The notes: generated by a model from the sequence alone, not told the origin. Positions 46,501 to 56,391 are shown, numbered from the stretch's first letter. The stretch: DNA of 64,000 nucleotides from Treponema bryantii (GCF_900111035.1 NZ_FOFU01000002.1:186001-250000); one strand, 5' to 3'. Made by a program: numbers and translations.

Positions 46501-47847
46501 GGCGTTGAAAGCTTTACATGCGAGTGGGTGAAGCTTAAGAGCTTTTCCTTCTACAAGTACAGGTTCGAATGCCTGGATACCAAGACGGTGAAGTGTAGGC
46601 GCACGGTTCAACATAACTGGGTGCTCTTTAACTACTTCATCAAGAATTGCATATACTTCTGGAGACTCAGACTCTACGAGAGCCTTAGCCTTCTTAATAT
46701 TAAATACTACGTCCTTGTCTACGAGCTTCTTCATAAGGAATGGCTTGAACAATTCAAGAGCCATCTTTGTAGGAAGACCGCACTGCCAGAGCTTCAATTC
46801 TGGTCCAACAACGATTACCGAACGTCCAGAGTAGTCAACACGCTTACCAAGAAGGTTCAAGCGGAAACGTCCCTGCTTACCTTTGAGCAGGTCAGAAATT
46901 GACTTAAGTGGGCGGTTTGAAGCACCCTTAACAGCACGCTTTCTCTTTGTGTTGTCGAACAATGCATCAACTGCTTCCTGAAGCATACGCTTTTCGTTGC
47001 GGATGATGATGTCTGGAGCAGAAAGCTGCTGAAGTCTCTTAAGACGGTTATTACGATTAATAACACGGCGGTAGAGGTCGTTCAAGTCAGATGTAGCGAA
47101 ACGTCCACCATCGAGCTGTACCATTGGACGAAGCTCAGGAGGAATAACTGGAATTACGTCCAGAATCATCCATGAAACTTTGTTTCCAGAAGCGCGGAAG
47201 TTCTCAACGATTTCAATACGGCGGAGAAGTCTCTTGTCAGACTTAGCACCCTTTTCAATCATCTTTGCGCGGAGTTCTGCAGCAAGTTCATCGAGGTCAA
47301 GGCGTTCAAGCATAGTCTTGATAGCCTCAGCACCCATATCTGCTGTGAAAGCAGAACCTGCATAGTGCTCCAATGCTTCCTGATATTCTTCTTCTGTAAG
47401 GAGCTGTCCTTTCTTAAGGTCAGTATCTCCTGCATCAATTACGATATATTTTTCGTAGTACAAAACCGAACGGAGTGCTGCAACCTGGAGGTCGAGCAAA
47501 AGACCCATACGGCTTGGAACTGAACGATAGTACCAGATATGGCTTACAGGTGCTGCAAGCTCAATGTGTCCTGTACGTTCACGGCGAACCTTGAAGTGAG
47601 TAACTTCAACACCACAGCGGTCACAAATTACACCCTTATAACGGATAGACTTGAACTTACCGCAGTAACATTCCCATTCCTTAGTTGTACCGAAAATTCT
47701 TTCACAGAAAAGACCGTCTTTCTCTGGGCGGAGAGTTCTGTAGTTTATAGTCTCAGGCTTTTTTACCTCACCATAAGACCATGAACGAATAGTCTCTGGA
47801 GAAGCCAGTTTAATCTTTAAGCTGTCAAAATCCTGCACATCACGCAT
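43543..47847 (-). CDS. rpoC: RNA polymerase subunit beta'
   Basis: This is the catalytic beta' subunit. The start ATG at 47847 is chosen because AAGGAGG lies 6 nt upstream, giving [14 protein letters not shown] and 1434 residues; it overlaps the rpoB end by 8 nt. The metal-binding loop [15 protein letters not shown] supplies the three active-site Asp residues. Zinc sites are CYCGKF..CDRCGVE near the N-terminus and a [13 protein letters not shown] cluster further on. Confidence 0.98.
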   Translation of the reverse strand: MRDVQDFDSLKIKLASPETIRSWSYGEVKKPETINYRTLRPEKDGLFCERIFGTTKEWECYCGKFKSIRYKGVICDRCGVEVTHFKVRRERTGHIELAAPVSHIWYYRSVPSRMGLLLDLQVAALRSVLYYEKYIVIDAGDTDLKKGQLLTEEEYQEALEHYAGSAFTADMGAEAIKTMLERLDLDELAAELRAKMIEKGAKSDKRLLRRIEIVENFRASGNKVSWMILDVIPVIPPELRPMVQLDGGRFATSDLNDLYRRVINRNNRLKRLQQLSAPDIIIRNEKRMLQEAVDALFDNTKRKRAVKGASNRPLKSISDLLKGKQGRFRLNLLGKRVDYSGRSVIVVGPELKLWQCGLPTKMALELFKPFLMKKLVDKDVVFNIKKAKALVESESPEVYAILDEVVKEHPVMLNRAPTLHRLGIQAFEPVLVEGKALKLHPLACKAFNADFDGDQMAIHVPLTQAAQMECWTLMLSARNLLDPANGNTIVAPSQDMVLGIYYMTAIKPNAKGTGKRFSTPDEVRMAAELGAIEWQALIKVPAPKDSFDADALKVKGDDGFLGGTQTFKKGDLIETSAGRLAFNEAMPAEIEYVNRQMFDKSLKKMIEHVYHTKGSWLTIQMHDAIKDVGYKNATFYGATLCMKDILVPDEKPEIMAQANKDVEDIINQYGKGVITAEERYQRVTNIWARTNEKLTNLMMDNLEKDKQGFNTIYMMAKSGARGSRGQISQLAAMRGLMTKPNGDIIELPIKSNFYEGLSVIEYFISTNASRKGLSDTALKTADAGYMTRRLVDVAQDVVINEEDCCTINGIDYTAIKEGDEIKVPLSKRIEGHYTIERVVNAKGELICDVNQYIDEAMAKKIEAAGVEKVKLRTVLTCEAKHGICVKCYGKNLARNKIVEIGEAVGIIAAQSIGQPGTQLTLRTFHSGGAAEMSTNDNKIVLKFDAFIKNIEGTHVVKNDKWLFTRKGFMTVIRILDKIKFTSEDELLIEDGKSLMRGDPILKHKGKEVIAGVNGKVVKGDGVIYITSKEQKIEISNGSTIFTKAGAMVKKGEVIGEFEQFIEPILAESDGYIHFEDVIVGSTLEEKVDLQTGKTERYITDLHLDVKQPRIIITDEAGNPQGNYFLPAGAILLVDDKKPVKAGDMIAKMNKEAQKSQDITGGLPRVSELFEARKPKNPCVLAQISGTVEFKDVRKGKRVISITDEYGKKFEHLVPMTKRMLVRDGDKVEAGEQLCAGSPNPQDVLAILGENALQNYLMDEIQNVYRQQGVDINDKHIGIIVRQMLRKIEIVSVGDTKFIFGQQVDKYKFHEENERVIAAGGQPAVGRPMFQGITKASLGVDSFISAASFQETTRVLTNAAISGATDGLHGIKENVAIGHMIPAGTGIKNYKDIKLFDDSDRDLDAQMNEILERRKLEAEQESQLEEPSFEADDND

Positions 47848-50800
47848 TTGCATCCTCCTTATCAAAACCGGAAGCATTCTTGTCAATCAGTTCCTGATCA
47901 CGTTCTGTAAGAGCAATCTGCTTACCCTTAGCATCATAAATTGTGAAATCAAGAGCCAAACCACGGAGTTCCTGTACCAATACGTTGAATGATTCTGGAA
48001 TTCCGATTGGAGATGAAGGGTCGCCCTTAACGATAGATTCGTAAATCTTAGAACGTCCGTTCATATCATCAGACTTAATAGTCATCATTTCCTGGAGTGT
48101 GTTAGCAGCACCGTAAGCTTCGAGTGCCCAAACCTCCATTTCTCCAAGACGCTGACCACCAAACTGTGCCTTACCACCAAGAGGCTGCTGTGTAACGAGA
48201 GAGTAAGGACCAGTAGAACGAGCATGCATCTTGTCATCAACAAGGTGATGAAGCTTCATATAATAGATAACACCAACGAAGATTGGGTTTACGAAAGGTT
48301 CACCTGTACGTCCGTCGTGTACAATCTGTTTACAGTCTGTAGAAATCTTAAGTCCTGTTCCGGCAACTGCCTTGTTAGCTTCTTCGAGCTTAGCTTCGAT
48401 CATCTTCTGAGAAGGTGATTCGAATACTGGAACTTCAAAGAACTGGTTGAGGTACTTACCTGCAATACCAAGTTCAGACTCAAGAATCTGTCCGATGTTC
48501 ATTCGGGAAGGTACACCAAGTGGGTTCAAACAAACGTCGAGTGGAGTACCATCTTCGAGATATGGCATATCTTCAACAGGGAGAATACGAGAAACAACAC
48601 CCTTGTTTCCGTGGCGTCCGGCCATCTTATCACCTTCGCGAAGCTTACGCTTGTTAGCAATAAGAACCTTAACTACCTTATCTACACCTGGGAGCAGATC
48701 GTCACCTTCAAGGCGGCTCATCTGCTGAATATCAATTACAACACCTTCAATTCCGTGTGGAACGCGAAGTGAAGAATCACGAACTTCCTTAGCCTTCTCA
48801 CCGAAAATTGAGTTCAAAAGCTTGAACTCTGGAGTTGTTTCTGTTTCAGATTTTGGAGTAACCTTACCAACAAGGATATCTCCAGAACGAACCTTAGCAC
48901 CAATACGGATGATACCTTCTGAGTCGAGGTTAGCAAGAGCTTTCTCGGCTGTATTAGGAATATCACGTGTAATACGCTCTGGTCCGAGTTTTGTCTCACG
49001 GATTTCAATCTGGAACTCTTTAATATGGATAGAAGTGTACATATCTTCGCGAACAACGCGCTGAGAAATAAGTACAGCATCCTCATAGTTGTATCCGTTC
49101 CAAGGTACGAATCCTACGAGAATATTGCGTCCGAGAGCAAGCTCTCCGTTGAATGTTGCTGGTCCATCAGCAAGCACATCACCTGCTTTTACCTTTTCAC
49201 CAACATTAACTGTAGGGCGCTGGTGGTTACATGTATCATTGTTAGTTCTCTGATACTTCAGGAGGCTGTATTCATCAACTGCCTTAGAACCATCAACTTT
49301 AACCTTAATCAATTCACTTGAAACGAAGATTACTTCACCATCATGCTTAGCCTTGATAAGAACACCAGAGTCATAAGCACACTTTCTTTCCATACCAGTA
49401 CCAACGTGTGGTGGTTCTGGGAAGAGAAGAGGTACAGCCTGACGCTGCATGTTACAACCCATGAGCGCACGGTTAGCATCGTCATGCTCAAGGAATGGAA
49501 TCAAAGAAGCAGATACAGAAATTACCTGACGTGGAGAAACGTCGATATACTGTACATCCTTTGGAGAACGCTGAGTATAGTTACCACGGTTACGGCAAGA
49601 AATTGTTTCAGTTGGGAAAGAACCATCTTTCTTCATACCTTCAACAACCTGACCAATGTAGTACTTATCCTCATCCATAGCAGAAAGGTATTCAACTTCG
49701 TTTGTAGCCTTTCCGTTTACTACCTTGCGGTATGGAGCTTCAAGGAATCCGTAATCATTGATGCGTGTGTACATAGCGAGAGATACGATAAGACCGATGT
49801 TCGGACCTTCAGGAGTCTCGATAGGACACATGCGTCCATAGTGTGAATAGTGTACGTCACGAACTTCGAAGCCGGCACGGTCACGAGAAAGACCACCAGG
49901 TCCGAGAGCGTTAAGACGACGTTTATGAGTAAGTTCAGCCAGAGGGTTAATCTGATCCATGAACTGTGAAAGCTGAGATGAACCAAAGAACTCTTTGATA
50001 GCAGCTACGATAGGTTTGATAGAAATCAAATCCTGTGGCTTCATTGTATCAGTTTCTTTGAGACTCATTCTTTCCTTAGCAATACGTTCCATTCTTGCAA
50101 ATGCAGACTTAAGCTGATTTGTCATCAACTCGCCTACAGAACGGATACGGCGGTTTCCAAGGTGGTCGATATCGTCAATCTGTTCTTCACCAATGTAAAC
50201 CTTGATAAGGAACTTCATTGTGTTGATGATATCATCCTTAATAAGAGTGAAGTCTTTTACATCATCTGAGTAATCAAACTTCTTGTTGAGTTTGTAACGA
50301 CCAACACGACCGAGGTCATAGCGGCGCTCAGAGAAGAACAATGAGTTGAGGTCTTTTTCAGCCTGCTCAACTGTCATTGGCTCACCTGGCTGAAGGATTG
50401 CATATACAGCAGCGAGACAATCTTCTTTAGTTGGTTCGTTATCTACAGAACCTTCTTTTACAAACTTAACTTCCTCACGTTCGAAACAGTTGATAATCAT
50501 CTGTGAATCGAGAGAAGTATTCTTTTCATCACCATTAGAATTGCTGCGTGTATCGAAACGGATTACGCAGATTTCTTCGATTTTGTTTGCAACGAGGTCA
50601 TCGATATCATGTGGATGAAGCTTTGTTCCGGCATTGAAAAGTCTCTTTTCGTTACCTTCTTCATCTTTAATAAGAACTGCAGAAGCAAGAACCTTGTCTA
50701 CAAGTTCATCACCCTTTACAACTTTTACATCTTCTACATCGTAGAAGCAGCGGATGATTTCTTCACGTGTTGAATAACCAAGTGCGCGAAGGAATACTGT

Positions 50801-51397
50801 ACCAAGAATCTTCTTTTTGCGGTCAATCTTTGCAAAAATAAGCTCTTTTTTCTGGTCAATTTCAAATTCAAGCCAAGATCCGCGGTACGGAATAATACGG
50901 CTTGAGTAAACACCCTTGTCATGGCAGAAAATTACGCCAGGCGAACGGTGAATTTGGGAAACAACTACGCGTTCAGCTCCATTGATAACAAATGTACCAC
51001 GGTCTGTCATAAGCGGAATGTCGCCCATATAGATATCTTTCTGGAGGATTGCTCCAGTCTGAAGGAAATTCAAATTGATACGGGCTTTTAAAGGAACCGA
51101 ATAAGTAAGTCCCTTCTGCTTGCACTGCAACTCGGTGAACTTCTGGTTCTCCCAGTCGAGCTCATAAAACTCATACTCCAATGACATATCGCCGTTAGGA
51201 CTTTCGATAGGGAATGTTGAAGTAAATACGTCCTGAAGTCCCTGATTAAGAACTTCTTTCTGCTCTTTCAAGGCTCCTGCCTGAAGGAAATCATCATACG
51301 ATTTTGTCTGGATTGCGATAAGATCAGGAACATCCATAGCGTGCTGGATGGCCTTTCCATAATTCTGACGGTTGATTGTTCGAGTCTTTGCGAACAT
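47840..51397 (-). CDS. rpoB: RNA polymerase subunit beta
   Basis: This is the beta subunit, 1185 residues, with the rifampicin pocket, fork loop and C-terminal clamp regions typical of the family. The rifampicin region reads [14 protein letters not shown] then [12 protein letters not shown]. Asn496 stands at the E. coli Ser531 position, a change associated with the natural rifampicin resistance of spirochaetes. The His526 and Asp516 equivalents are unchanged. It follows rplL across a strong hairpin. Confidence 0.98.
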   Translation of the reverse strand: MFAKTRTINRQNYGKAIQHAMDVPDLIAIQTKSYDDFLQAGALKEQKEVLNQGLQDVFTSTFPIESPNGDMSLEYEFYELDWENQKFTELQCKQKGLTYSVPLKARINLNFLQTGAILQKDIYMGDIPLMTDRGTFVINGAERVVVSQIHRSPGVIFCHDKGVYSSRIIPYRGSWLEFEIDQKKELIFAKIDRKKKILGTVFLRALGYSTREEIIRCFYDVEDVKVVKGDELVDKVLASAVLIKDEEGNEKRLFNAGTKLHPHDIDDLVANKIEEICVIRFDTRSNSNGDEKNTSLDSQMIINCFEREEVKFVKEGSVDNEPTKEDCLAAVYAILQPGEPMTVEQAEKDLNSLFFSERRYDLGRVGRYKLNKKFDYSDDVKDFTLIKDDIINTMKFLIKVYIGEEQIDDIDHLGNRRIRSVGELMTNQLKSAFARMERIAKERMSLKETDTMKPQDLISIKPIVAAIKEFFGSSQLSQFMDQINPLAELTHKRRLNALGPGGLSRDRAGFEVRDVHYSHYGRMCPIETPEGPNIGLIVSLAMYTRINDYGFLEAPYRKVVNGKATNEVEYLSAMDEDKYYIGQVVEGMKKDGSFPTETISCRNRGNYTQRSPKDVQYIDVSPRQVISVSASLIPFLEHDDANRALMGCNMQRQAVPLLFPEPPHVGTGMERKCAYDSGVLIKAKHDGEVIFVSSELIKVKVDGSKAVDEYSLLKYQRTNNDTCNHQRPTVNVGEKVKAGDVLADGPATFNGELALGRNILVGFVPWNGYNYEDAVLISQRVVREDMYTSIHIKEFQIEIRETKLGPERITRDIPNTAEKALANLDSEGIIRIGAKVRSGDILVGKVTPKSETETTPEFKLLNSIFGEKAKEVRDSSLRVPHGIEGVVIDIQQMSRLEGDDLLPGVDKVVKVLIANKRKLREGDKMAGRHGNKGVVSRILPVEDMPYLEDGTPLDVCLNPLGVPSRMNIGQILESELGIAGKYLNQFFEVPVFESPSQKMIEAKLEEANKAVAGTGLKISTDCKQIVHDGRTGEPFVNPIFVGVIYYMKLHHLVDDKMHARSTGPYSLVTQQPLGGKAQFGGQRLGEMEVWALEAYGAANTLQEMMTIKSDDMNGRSKIYESIVKGDPSSPIGIPESFNVLVQELRGLALDFTIYDAKGKQIALTERDQELIDKNASGFDKEDANA

Positions 51398-51504
51398 CAG
51401 ATCCCCCTGATGATATTGTGTTTCGGTTTGTTAACTGCTACATGCTGGAAACTCCGCACAGCACAGAAAACACCGATATAAAAAAATGCCATAAATACGA
51501 CTAA

Positions 51505-51542
51505 AGGGGATACCCGACACTTTTACATGCCAGACATCCCCT
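51505..51542 (-). promoter_or_regulatory. rplL-rpoB intergenic hairpin (attenuator or processing site)
   Basis: In mRNA, AGGGGAT (51536-51542) pairs with ATCCCCT (51505-51511), and the stem continues inward with about six more pairs. The following bases (TTAGTCGTATTT) are only weakly U-rich. The position matches the rplL-rpoB attenuator/RNase III region known in E. coli, suggesting partial read-through. Confidence 0.55.
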
Positions 51543-51569
51543 ATAGATAGATTGTCAGATTATTCTGAC

Positions 51570-51950
51570 TTATTTCTTGCTAGCCTTTCCACCAGCTTCT
51601 TCGATCTTCTTGATCATTTCGTCAGCGTCAGCCTTGCTTACGCCTTCTTTAAGAGCCTTTGGAGCACCTTCTACGAGTGCCTTAGCTTCACCAAGTCCGA
51701 GACCTGTGATTTCACGAACAGCCTTGATTACTGGAATCTTCTTTGCTGCGTCGAATGATTCGAGAGTTACTGTGAACTCTGTCTGCTCTTCAGCACCACC
51801 AGCTGCTGCACCTGCTGCAGGACCTGCTGCTACTGCTACTGCTGCTGTTACGCCGAATTTTTCTTCCATTGCTTTTACGAGTTCTGAAACTTCAAGAACT
51901 GACATAGATGCGATTGCATCAAGAATCTGATCATTTGTGAGAGCTGCCAT
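51570..51950 (-). CDS. rplL: 50S ribosomal protein L7/L12
   Basis: The stalk protein that recruits translation GTPases, 126 residues. It has an N-terminal dimerisation helix, an Ala-rich hinge (about 36-55) and the conserved C-terminal domain ([20 protein letters not shown]). Confidence 0.98.
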   Translation of the reverse strand: MAALTNDQILDAIASMSVLEVSELVKAMEEKFGVTAAVAVAAGPAAGAAAGGAEEQTEFTVTLESFDAAKKIPVIKAVREITGLGLGEAKALVEGAPKALKEGVSKADADEMIKKIEEAGGKASKK

Positions 51951-52102
51951 ATTGTCTTCTCCACTATAAATTAGTTATATTTTCCACCTTTCAGGTGGCC
52001 GCAGTTTTAGCTCAACTGAGCCGTTCTGCATTTTACACACGACAGTCGACAGCTATGAAGCCTGAAGTGTGTTATTGTTTGTTGTTTTGAAAGTCAAACT
52101 AA
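51951..52102 (-). promoter_or_regulatory. Structured rplJ-rplL gap (152 nt)
   Basis: Three consecutive hairpins occur in mRNA orientation: ACACAC..GTGTGT, GGCTCA/TGAGCT inside GCAG..CTGC, and CCACCT/AGGTGG close to rplL. The gap may tune the excess synthesis of L7/L12 over L10, which the stalk stoichiometry requires. The classical L10 leader upstream of rplJ is missing because rplA and rplJ abut. Confidence 0.4.
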
Positions 52103-52618
52103 TTAGTTTGCACCTTCTGCTGCTTTCTTGTCTGCATAAGCCTTCAATGTAGCGGCAAGCTTCTGAGCTGGACCGTTCATTGCAGACATAAGCATAGCGT
52201 AAAGCTGCTTCTTTCCAGGAACCTTTGAGTAAGCCTCAATCTTAGCCTGGTCATAGATTTCATTAGCGATGCTAGCACCCTTTACTGCGAGAGCTGGAGC
52301 ATCTTTTGCAAAGTCGAAAAGAACCTTTGCAACTTCGTTAGAATCTTCTTTAGCCATTGCTACTACAGTAGGGCCTTTGAGATAGTCAGCAACATTTTCT
52401 ACTTTCATATCTTCAAAAGCGATACGTGCGAAGTTGTTCTTTACAACTTTAAGCACAGCATTCTTCTCACGAAGTTTATCACGAAGAGCAGTAATCTGCT
52501 CTACTGTAAGACCGCGATAGTCAGCGAAAATGAAGTCGCTGTAATCAGCAAATGTCTTTTTTGCTTCTTCAATAGCCTGAGCCTTAGCTGGCTGAATTTT
52601 CTTTGCTCTTACTGCCAT
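52103..52618 (-). CDS. rplJ: 50S ribosomal protein L10
   Basis: L10, 171 residues, is the base of the L7/L12 stalk. It shows DYRGLTVEQITALRDKLRE and LKGPTVVAMAKED. Its start codon abuts the rplA stop, so no room exists for a separate leader. Confidence 0.97.
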   Translation of the reverse strand: MAVRAKKIQPAKAQAIEEAKKTFADYSDFIFADYRGLTVEQITALRDKLREKNAVLKVVKNNFARIAFEDMKVENVADYLKGPTVVAMAKEDSNEVAKVLFDFAKDAPALAVKGASIANEIYDQAKIEAYSKVPGKKQLYAMLMSAMNGPAQKLAATLKAYADKKAAEGAN

Positions 52619-53295
52619 TATTCGCCTTCCTTATAGTCAACCCATACGCCTGGGCCCATAGATGAACTTACAGAAACAGACTTAACAAAACCAGCAGCTG
52701 CACCAGCAGGCTTCTTCTTGCTTACTTCAGAAAGAAGAGTATTTACGTTTGCAACAAGCTTATCTGTATCCATAGAACACTTACCAACAGCAATGTGTAC
52801 GATACCAGTCTTATCAGCACGGAACTCTGTACGACCCTTCTTGAGTTCTGCAACAGCCTGAGCTACGTTAGGAGTTACAGTACCAGTTTTAGGGTTAGGC
52901 ATCAAACCTTTGCGTCCAAGAACCATACCAAGACGACCTACGTCTTTCATCATATCAGGTGTAGCAACAGCAACGTCGAAGTCCAACCAGCCGTCCTTTA
53001 CCTTTTCGATATATTCTTCACCTGCGAAAGCAGCACCAGCATCAAGAGCTTCCTTTACCTTGTCTCCCTTACAGAAAACAAGAACTTTCTTTTCACCCTT
53101 GAACTGATTTGGGAATACCAATGTATCACGTACAGTAGCATTTTTCTCAAGACGAAGTACTACGTGAGCTTCTACAGTCTCATCGAAGTTAGCAAACTTC
53201 ATGTCCTGAACCATTTTACAAGCTGAAGCTACATCATATTTCTTTGAAAGATCATACTTTGCAGCAGCTGCGTTATATTTCTTTCCATGTTTCAT
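52618..53295 (-). CDS. rplA: 50S ribosomal protein L1
   Basis: L1, 225 residues, is the mobile E-site stalk protein and often the repressor of its own operon. It shows GRLGMVLGRKGLMPNPKTGT and FRADKTGIVHIAVGKCSM. It follows rplK by 1 nt. Confidence 0.98.
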   Translation of the reverse strand: MKHGKKYNAAAAKYDLSKKYDVASACKMVQDMKFANFDETVEAHVVLRLEKNATVRDTLVFPNQFKGEKKVLVFCKGDKVKEALDAGAAFAGEEYIEKVKDGWLDFDVAVATPDMMKDVGRLGMVLGRKGLMPNPKTGTVTPNVAQAVAELKKGRTEFRADKTGIVHIAVGKCSMDTDKLVANVNTLLSEVSKKKPAGAAAGFVKSVSVSSSMGPGVWVDYKEGE

Positions 53296-53296
53296 A

Positions 53297-53728
53297 TTAC
53301 TGCTCCACCTCTACACCCATACTGCGAGCAGTACCGGCAATGATTTTCTTTGCTGCTTCGATATCGTTAGCATTGATATCTGGCATCTTTGTCTTAGCGA
53401 TTTCTTCCAGGTCTTTCTTAGAAAGAGTAGCAACCTTGTTACGAAGAGGGTTTCCTGAACCCTTGTCGAGTTTACAAGCTTTCTTAATAAGAACTGCTGC
53501 TGGAGGAGTTTTAAGAATGAATGTGTAAGATTTGTCCTGATATACTGTAATTACTACAGGGATTACAAGACCTTTTTCCATTGACTTAGTTCGATCGTTG
53601 AATTCCTGAACGAACTTTGGAGCTGAAACTCCGTGAGGTCCAAGAGCTGGTCCAATTGGAGGAGCTGGTGTTGCTGCTCCTGCAGGACACTGCAATTTGA
53701 TCACGGCAGTTACTTTCTTTGTAGCCAT
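53297..53728 (-). CDS. rplK: 50S ribosomal protein L11
   Basis: L11, 143 residues, at the GTPase-associated centre. It has the proline-rich [18 protein letters not shown] and the C-terminal [20 protein letters not shown]. Confidence 0.98.
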   Translation of the reverse strand: MATKKVTAVIKLQCPAGAATPAPPIGPALGPHGVSAPKFVQEFNDRTKSMEKGLVIPVVITVYQDKSYTFILKTPPAAVLIKKACKLDKGSGNPLRNKVATLSKKDLEEIAKTKMPDINANDIEAAKKIIAGTARSMGVEVEQ

Positions 53729-53782
53729 TTTATTTCTCCCAATGTTGGTGTGAAAGCTTCATATAGAAGTCTTTCTAACGAA

Positions 53783-53853
53783 ATGCCTATGTCCAACGGA
53801 CTTGCATCTCTCCCAAAAACAGGATCAAACGGTTTGTACTTGGGATACAAACC
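53783..53853 (-). promoter_or_regulatory. rplK leader hairpins
   Basis: The 157-nt nusG-rplK gap has GGTTTGTA/TACAAACC (53831-53853) and an interrupted hairpin, ATGC..GTCC/GGAC..GCAT (53783-53807). The interrupted one has asymmetric internal loops and is placed where L1 repressor sites occur in other bacteria. Confidence 0.4.
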
Positions 53854-53885
53854 CCTGAATTTGCTAAATATAAATTATAAAGAAC

Positions 53886-54464
53886 TTAGGCTTTTTCAGC
53901 CTGAAGGAAGCTTACTTCTACTGGAGTTGGGCGACCAAAAATCTGAACCTCAACACTAAGCTTCTCTTTTTCCATATTGATTTCTTTTACAGTACCTGTG
54001 AATGATGCGAAAGGACCGTCGGCAATCTTAACTACATCGCCAACATTGAATGACTGACGTACACGAACCTGCTTATCACCCTTGATAACACCAGACTTCT
54101 GAAGAAGATTCATAGCCTCATCTTTTGTGATTGGCATTGGACGATTCTGACGGCTTACATTTCCAACAAAACCAGTTACACCCTGAATCTTGTACAATTT
54201 AGCACAAGTATCTTTCCAGCCAATTTCTGGAAGATCCATTTCAAGCATAATGTAACCAGGAAGAAATTTATTAGAACGAGTTCTTTTTTTACCGTCTTTG
54301 ATTTCTACAACTTCTTCAACAGGAACCCTTACATCAATTACAACTTCAGGGTCAATTCCCGCATTCTTATCTGTTGGATATTTTTCAAGAAGTGATTTTA
54401 TTGTACGTTCAATCTTTCCTTCATATCCAGTATAGGTATGAAGAATATACCAGCTTTTAGACAT
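53886..54464 (-). CDS. nusG: Transcription termination/antitermination factor NusG
   Basis: NusG, 192 residues, couples RNA polymerase with Rho and the ribosome. The N-terminal NGN domain starts SKSWYILHTYTGYE and includes FLPGYIMLEMDL; the C-terminal KOW domain has NVGDVVKIADGPFASFTG. It follows secE by 12 nt. Confidence 0.98.
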   Translation of the reverse strand: MSKSWYILHTYTGYEGKIERTIKSLLEKYPTDKNAGIDPEVVIDVRVPVEEVVEIKDGKKRTRSNKFLPGYIMLEMDLPEIGWKDTCAKLYKIQGVTGFVGNVSRQNRPMPITKDEAMNLLQKSGVIKGDKQVRVRQSFNVGDVVKIADGPFASFTGTVKEINMEKEKLSVEVQIFGRPTPVEVSFLQAEKA

Positions 54465-54476
54465 CCCTTTACCGTC

Positions 54477-54659
54477 CTATTTCATTACAATACGGAACAG
54501 CTGAGAAAAACCAAGATCAAGTAAACCAAGTATTACAGCTACTACAATTGTAGAGATGATAACAACTTTAATTGAAGAAATGACATCATCTTTAGTAGGC
54601 CATACAACCTTCTTCAACTCTGCTCTGCTTTCTTTAAAAAACTGAATTACCTTAGCCAT
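54477..54659 (-). CDS. secE: Protein translocase subunit SecE
   Basis: This is the minimal 60-residue SecE. An amphipathic N-terminal helix has FFKESRAELKKVVWPTKDD, and one membrane helix (about 30-53) clamps SecY. Confidence 0.97.
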   Translation of the reverse strand: MAKVIQFFKESRAELKKVVWPTKDDVISSIKVVIISTIVVAVILGLLDLGFSQLFRIVMK

Positions 54660-54680
54660 AACACCTTTCCTTTATAAAAT

Positions 54681-54753
54681 CAGGGCAGGTAGGATTTGAA
54701 CCCACGACAGGCGGTTTTGGAGACCGCTGCTCTACCAGCTGAACTACTGCCCT
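54681..54753 (-). tRNA. tRNA-Trp (CCA anticodon)
   Basis: A complete 73-nt cloverleaf without encoded CCA. Acceptor AGGGCAG/CTGCCCT, anticodon stem GCGGT/ACCGC with loop CTCCAAA (anticodon CCA), T loop TTCAAAT and discriminator G. It lies between rpmG and secE in the same transcript. Confidence 0.97.
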
Positions 54754-54792
54754 ATATATCTAAACCGACCGAAGCCGGATAAATATCAAAAA

Positions 54793-54969
54793 TTATTTTG
54801 CTTTTGTTTCTTTGTGAAGAATGCTCTTCTTGCACCATGGACAATACTTATTCTTCTCAAGTTTGCCTGTGATGTTCTTACGGTTCTTGTAAGTAGTATA
54901 ATTCTTTCTCTTACATTCTGTGCACTGCAAAGCGATAATTTCAACAGCACCTTTCTTCTTGCTTCCCAT
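54793..54969 (-). CDS. rpmG: 50S ribosomal protein L33
   Basis: This 58-residue L33 is the zinc-binding form with Cys16/Cys19 (CTEC) and Cys43/Cys46 (CPWC). It begins [15 protein letters not shown]. It lies between the two tRNA genes upstream of secE. Confidence 0.97.
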   Translation of the reverse strand: MGSKKKGAVEIIALQCTECKRKNYTTYKNRKNITGKLEKNKYCPWCKKSILHKETKAK

Positions 54970-55014
54970 ATTTAACTCCTAAATATATTCGCTCAAAAAA
55001 TTTTCAATTTCAAA

Positions 55015-55087
55015 AGCCCACGTGCAGAATCGGACTGCAGACCTCCACATTACCGATGTGGTGCTCTACCAACTGAGCTACGGGGGC
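55015..55087 (-). tRNA. tRNA-Thr (GGT anticodon) with atypical T arm
   Basis: A 73-nt cloverleaf: D arm GCTC/GAGC, anticodon stem CCACA/TGTGG with loop TCGGTAA (anticodon GGT), discriminator U. Two oddities exist. The T loop reads TCCGATT, with C at position 55 where U is nearly universal. The acceptor stem GCCCCCG/CGTGGGC has a C-U mismatch at 5-68. It is the first gene after the operon promoter. It may still function, but the changes are unusual. Confidence 0.9.
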
Positions 55088-55133
55088 ATCATGCAGTATT
55101 CCACACTAACTCATAGAAAACATGCGTTCTACG

Positions 55134-55162
55134 AATATAAACTAAGAAATAATTTTAGTCAA
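55134..55162 (-). promoter_or_regulatory. Promoter of the tRNA-Thr-rpmG-secE-nusG-rplKAJL-rpoBC operon
   Basis: On the minus strand, TTGACT (55157-55162), a 17-nt spacer and TATATT (55134-55139), about 47 nt before tRNA-Thr. It is one of the best sigma-70 promoters in the window. Confidence 0.8.
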
Positions 55163-55236
55163 TAAAATTCTTCATGAATTTATGAAATTTCACCTGAATT
55201 TTTCATAAATTTTATAACTTTTATTTCTATAAACCT

Positions 55237-55271
55237 ATAGAATATATAGATAGAATATTTATATATTCTAT
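55237..55271. promoter_or_regulatory. Inverted repeat upstream of the serine acetyltransferase gene
   Basis: A 12-bp perfect inverted repeat, ATAGAATATATA/TATATATTCTAT, has a further GATAGAATAT in its loop, so TAGAATAT occurs three times if both strands are counted. It lies 39 nt before the start codon and overlaps the likely promoter. It could be an operator or a hairpin. Confidence 0.45.
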
Positions 55272-55309
55272 GATATTATTTATCATCATTTAAAACAATG
55301 GGGTTTTCT

Positions 55310-56179
55310 ATGAATATTGATATGCTGATAGATGGAATTCTGGATTCCTATGACAGATACGGACTCATCAACAGAAACCATACCGAAGATTTTCCAAACA
55401 GACAGAATGTAGTTTCGATTCTTTCTGATATTCAGACTGTAATTTTTCCAGGCTTTAAAACTGCAGAAGATATTGATTCAGTAAATATCCGTTACATTAC
55501 AGGACAGAAAGTAAACAATATAATCGCTAATCTGACACGCGAAATTCAGAAGGCATTGATTTATACAAAGGCCCAGACCTGCACACATGACGAAATCAAT
55601 AATATTGCAGAATCACATTGTTTTAAGCTGGCTGAAAAAACAGCTATTGCATTAATAGAAGAAATACCAGAAATCCGCCGCAAGATTCAGCTTGATGTAA
55701 AAGCAGCCTTTAATGGCGATCCTGCTGCTAAAAGCAACGAAGAAGTTGTTCTTTCTTATCCTGGTCTCGAAGCAATTCTTGTATACCGTATTGCGCATTT
55801 CCTTTATGAAAACGGTGTTCCTATTATTCCTCGAATTATGAGTGAACACGTTCATGGCAAGACTGGTATTGATATTCATCCAGGTGCAACAATCGGTGAA
55901 TCATTCTTTATTGATCATGGAACTGGTGTTGTTATTGGTGAAACCTGTATTATTGGAACAAACGTTAAGATTTATCAGGGGGTAACACTTGGTGCTTTAA
56001 GTGTTAAAAAGAATCTTCAGAACAAGAAGAGACACCCTACTATAGAAGATGATGTAACAATTTACGCAAATGCAACAATTCTCGGTGGTGAAACTATTAT
56101 TAACCGCGGTTCAACCATTGGCGGTAACACCTGGGTTACAGAAAGCGTGGCAGCCGGATCAGTAATTACACAAGGATAG
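55310..56179 (+). CDS. cysE: Serine O-acetyltransferase
   Basis: This enzyme acetylates serine with acetyl-CoA, the first step of cysteine synthesis. The C-terminal left-handed beta-helix shows [18 protein letters not shown] and [11 protein letters not shown] with the active-site His. The long helical N-terminal domain resembles the longer bacterial/plant-type (EpsC/SATase) forms. ATG at 55310 is chosen because GGGG lies 6 nt before it; 289 residues. A terminator follows directly. Confidence 0.9.
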   Translation: MNIDMLIDGILDSYDRYGLINRNHTEDFPNRQNVVSILSDIQTVIFPGFKTAEDIDSVNIRYITGQKVNNIIANLTREIQKALIYTKAQTCTHDEINNIAESHCFKLAEKTAIALIEEIPEIRRKIQLDVKAAFNGDPAAKSNEEVVLSYPGLEAILVYRIAHFLYENGVPIIPRIMSEHVHGKTGIDIHPGATIGESFFIDHGTGVVIGETCIIGTNVKIYQGVTLGALSVKKNLQNKKRHPTIEDDVTIYANATILGGETIINRGSTIGGNTWVTESVAAGSVITQG

Positions 56180-56187
56180 GTAGACCT

Positions 56188-56211
56188 AAAAATTGCTTTC
56201 GCAATTTTTTT
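56188..56211 (+). terminator. Terminator after cysE
   Basis: The 9-bp stem AAAAATTGC/GCAATTTTT with loop TTTC runs into a T tract. Confidence 0.88.
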
Positions 56212-56232
56212 AACGGTCTGCTATTGAACAAC

Positions 56233-56246
56233 GCCCGCCAGCGGGC
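56233..56246. repeat. GC hairpin between cysE and the candidate sRNA
   Basis: GCCCGC/GCGGGC separated by CA, set in the context AACGC..GCTTACAC. The cloverleaf element at 57900-58009 has a hairpin in the similar context AACGC..GCTACAC. Confidence 0.45.
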
Positions 56247-56257
56247 TTACACAGGTT

Positions 56258-56301
56258 AAAAAAACAAGGTTCCCAGACAGTAACACTAAAAGGGAACCTT
56301 G
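56258..56301 (-). terminator. Terminator of the candidate sRNA
   Basis: A perfect 10-bp stem with a 17-nt loop and U7 on the minus strand. On the plus strand the stem is not followed by T, so the orientation is clear. Confidence 0.85.
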
Positions 56302-56354
56302 CCGTCCAGCGTTGCTGGACATCGGAGAGAGTTTATCAGCTTATTTACAAGCTG
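56258..56354 (-). ncRNA. Candidate small RNA antiparallel to cysE and radA (about 97 nt)
   Basis: A minus-strand transcription unit sits between two plus-strand genes. A consensus promoter (56360-56388) predicts a start near 56354. The RNA has hairpins TCAGCTT/AAGCTGA, GTCCAGC/GCTGGAC (56304-56320) and a 10-bp terminator stem CAAGGTTCCC/GGGAACCTTG (56265-56274 with 56292-56301), followed by seven uridines. No ORF of note and no minus-strand gene upstream explain this terminator. No known sRNA family was recognised. Confidence 0.65.
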
Positions 56355-56359
56355 ACTTT

Positions 56360-56388
56360 AATATAATACCATCTTATTCAGATGTCAA
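56360..56388 (-). promoter_or_regulatory. Promoter of the candidate sRNA
   Basis: On the minus strand, a perfect TTGACA (56383-56388), a 17-nt spacer and TATATT (56360-56365). A plus-strand TATAAT (56362-56367) overlaps it and may serve radA. Confidence 0.8.
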
Positions 56389-56391
56389 TAG

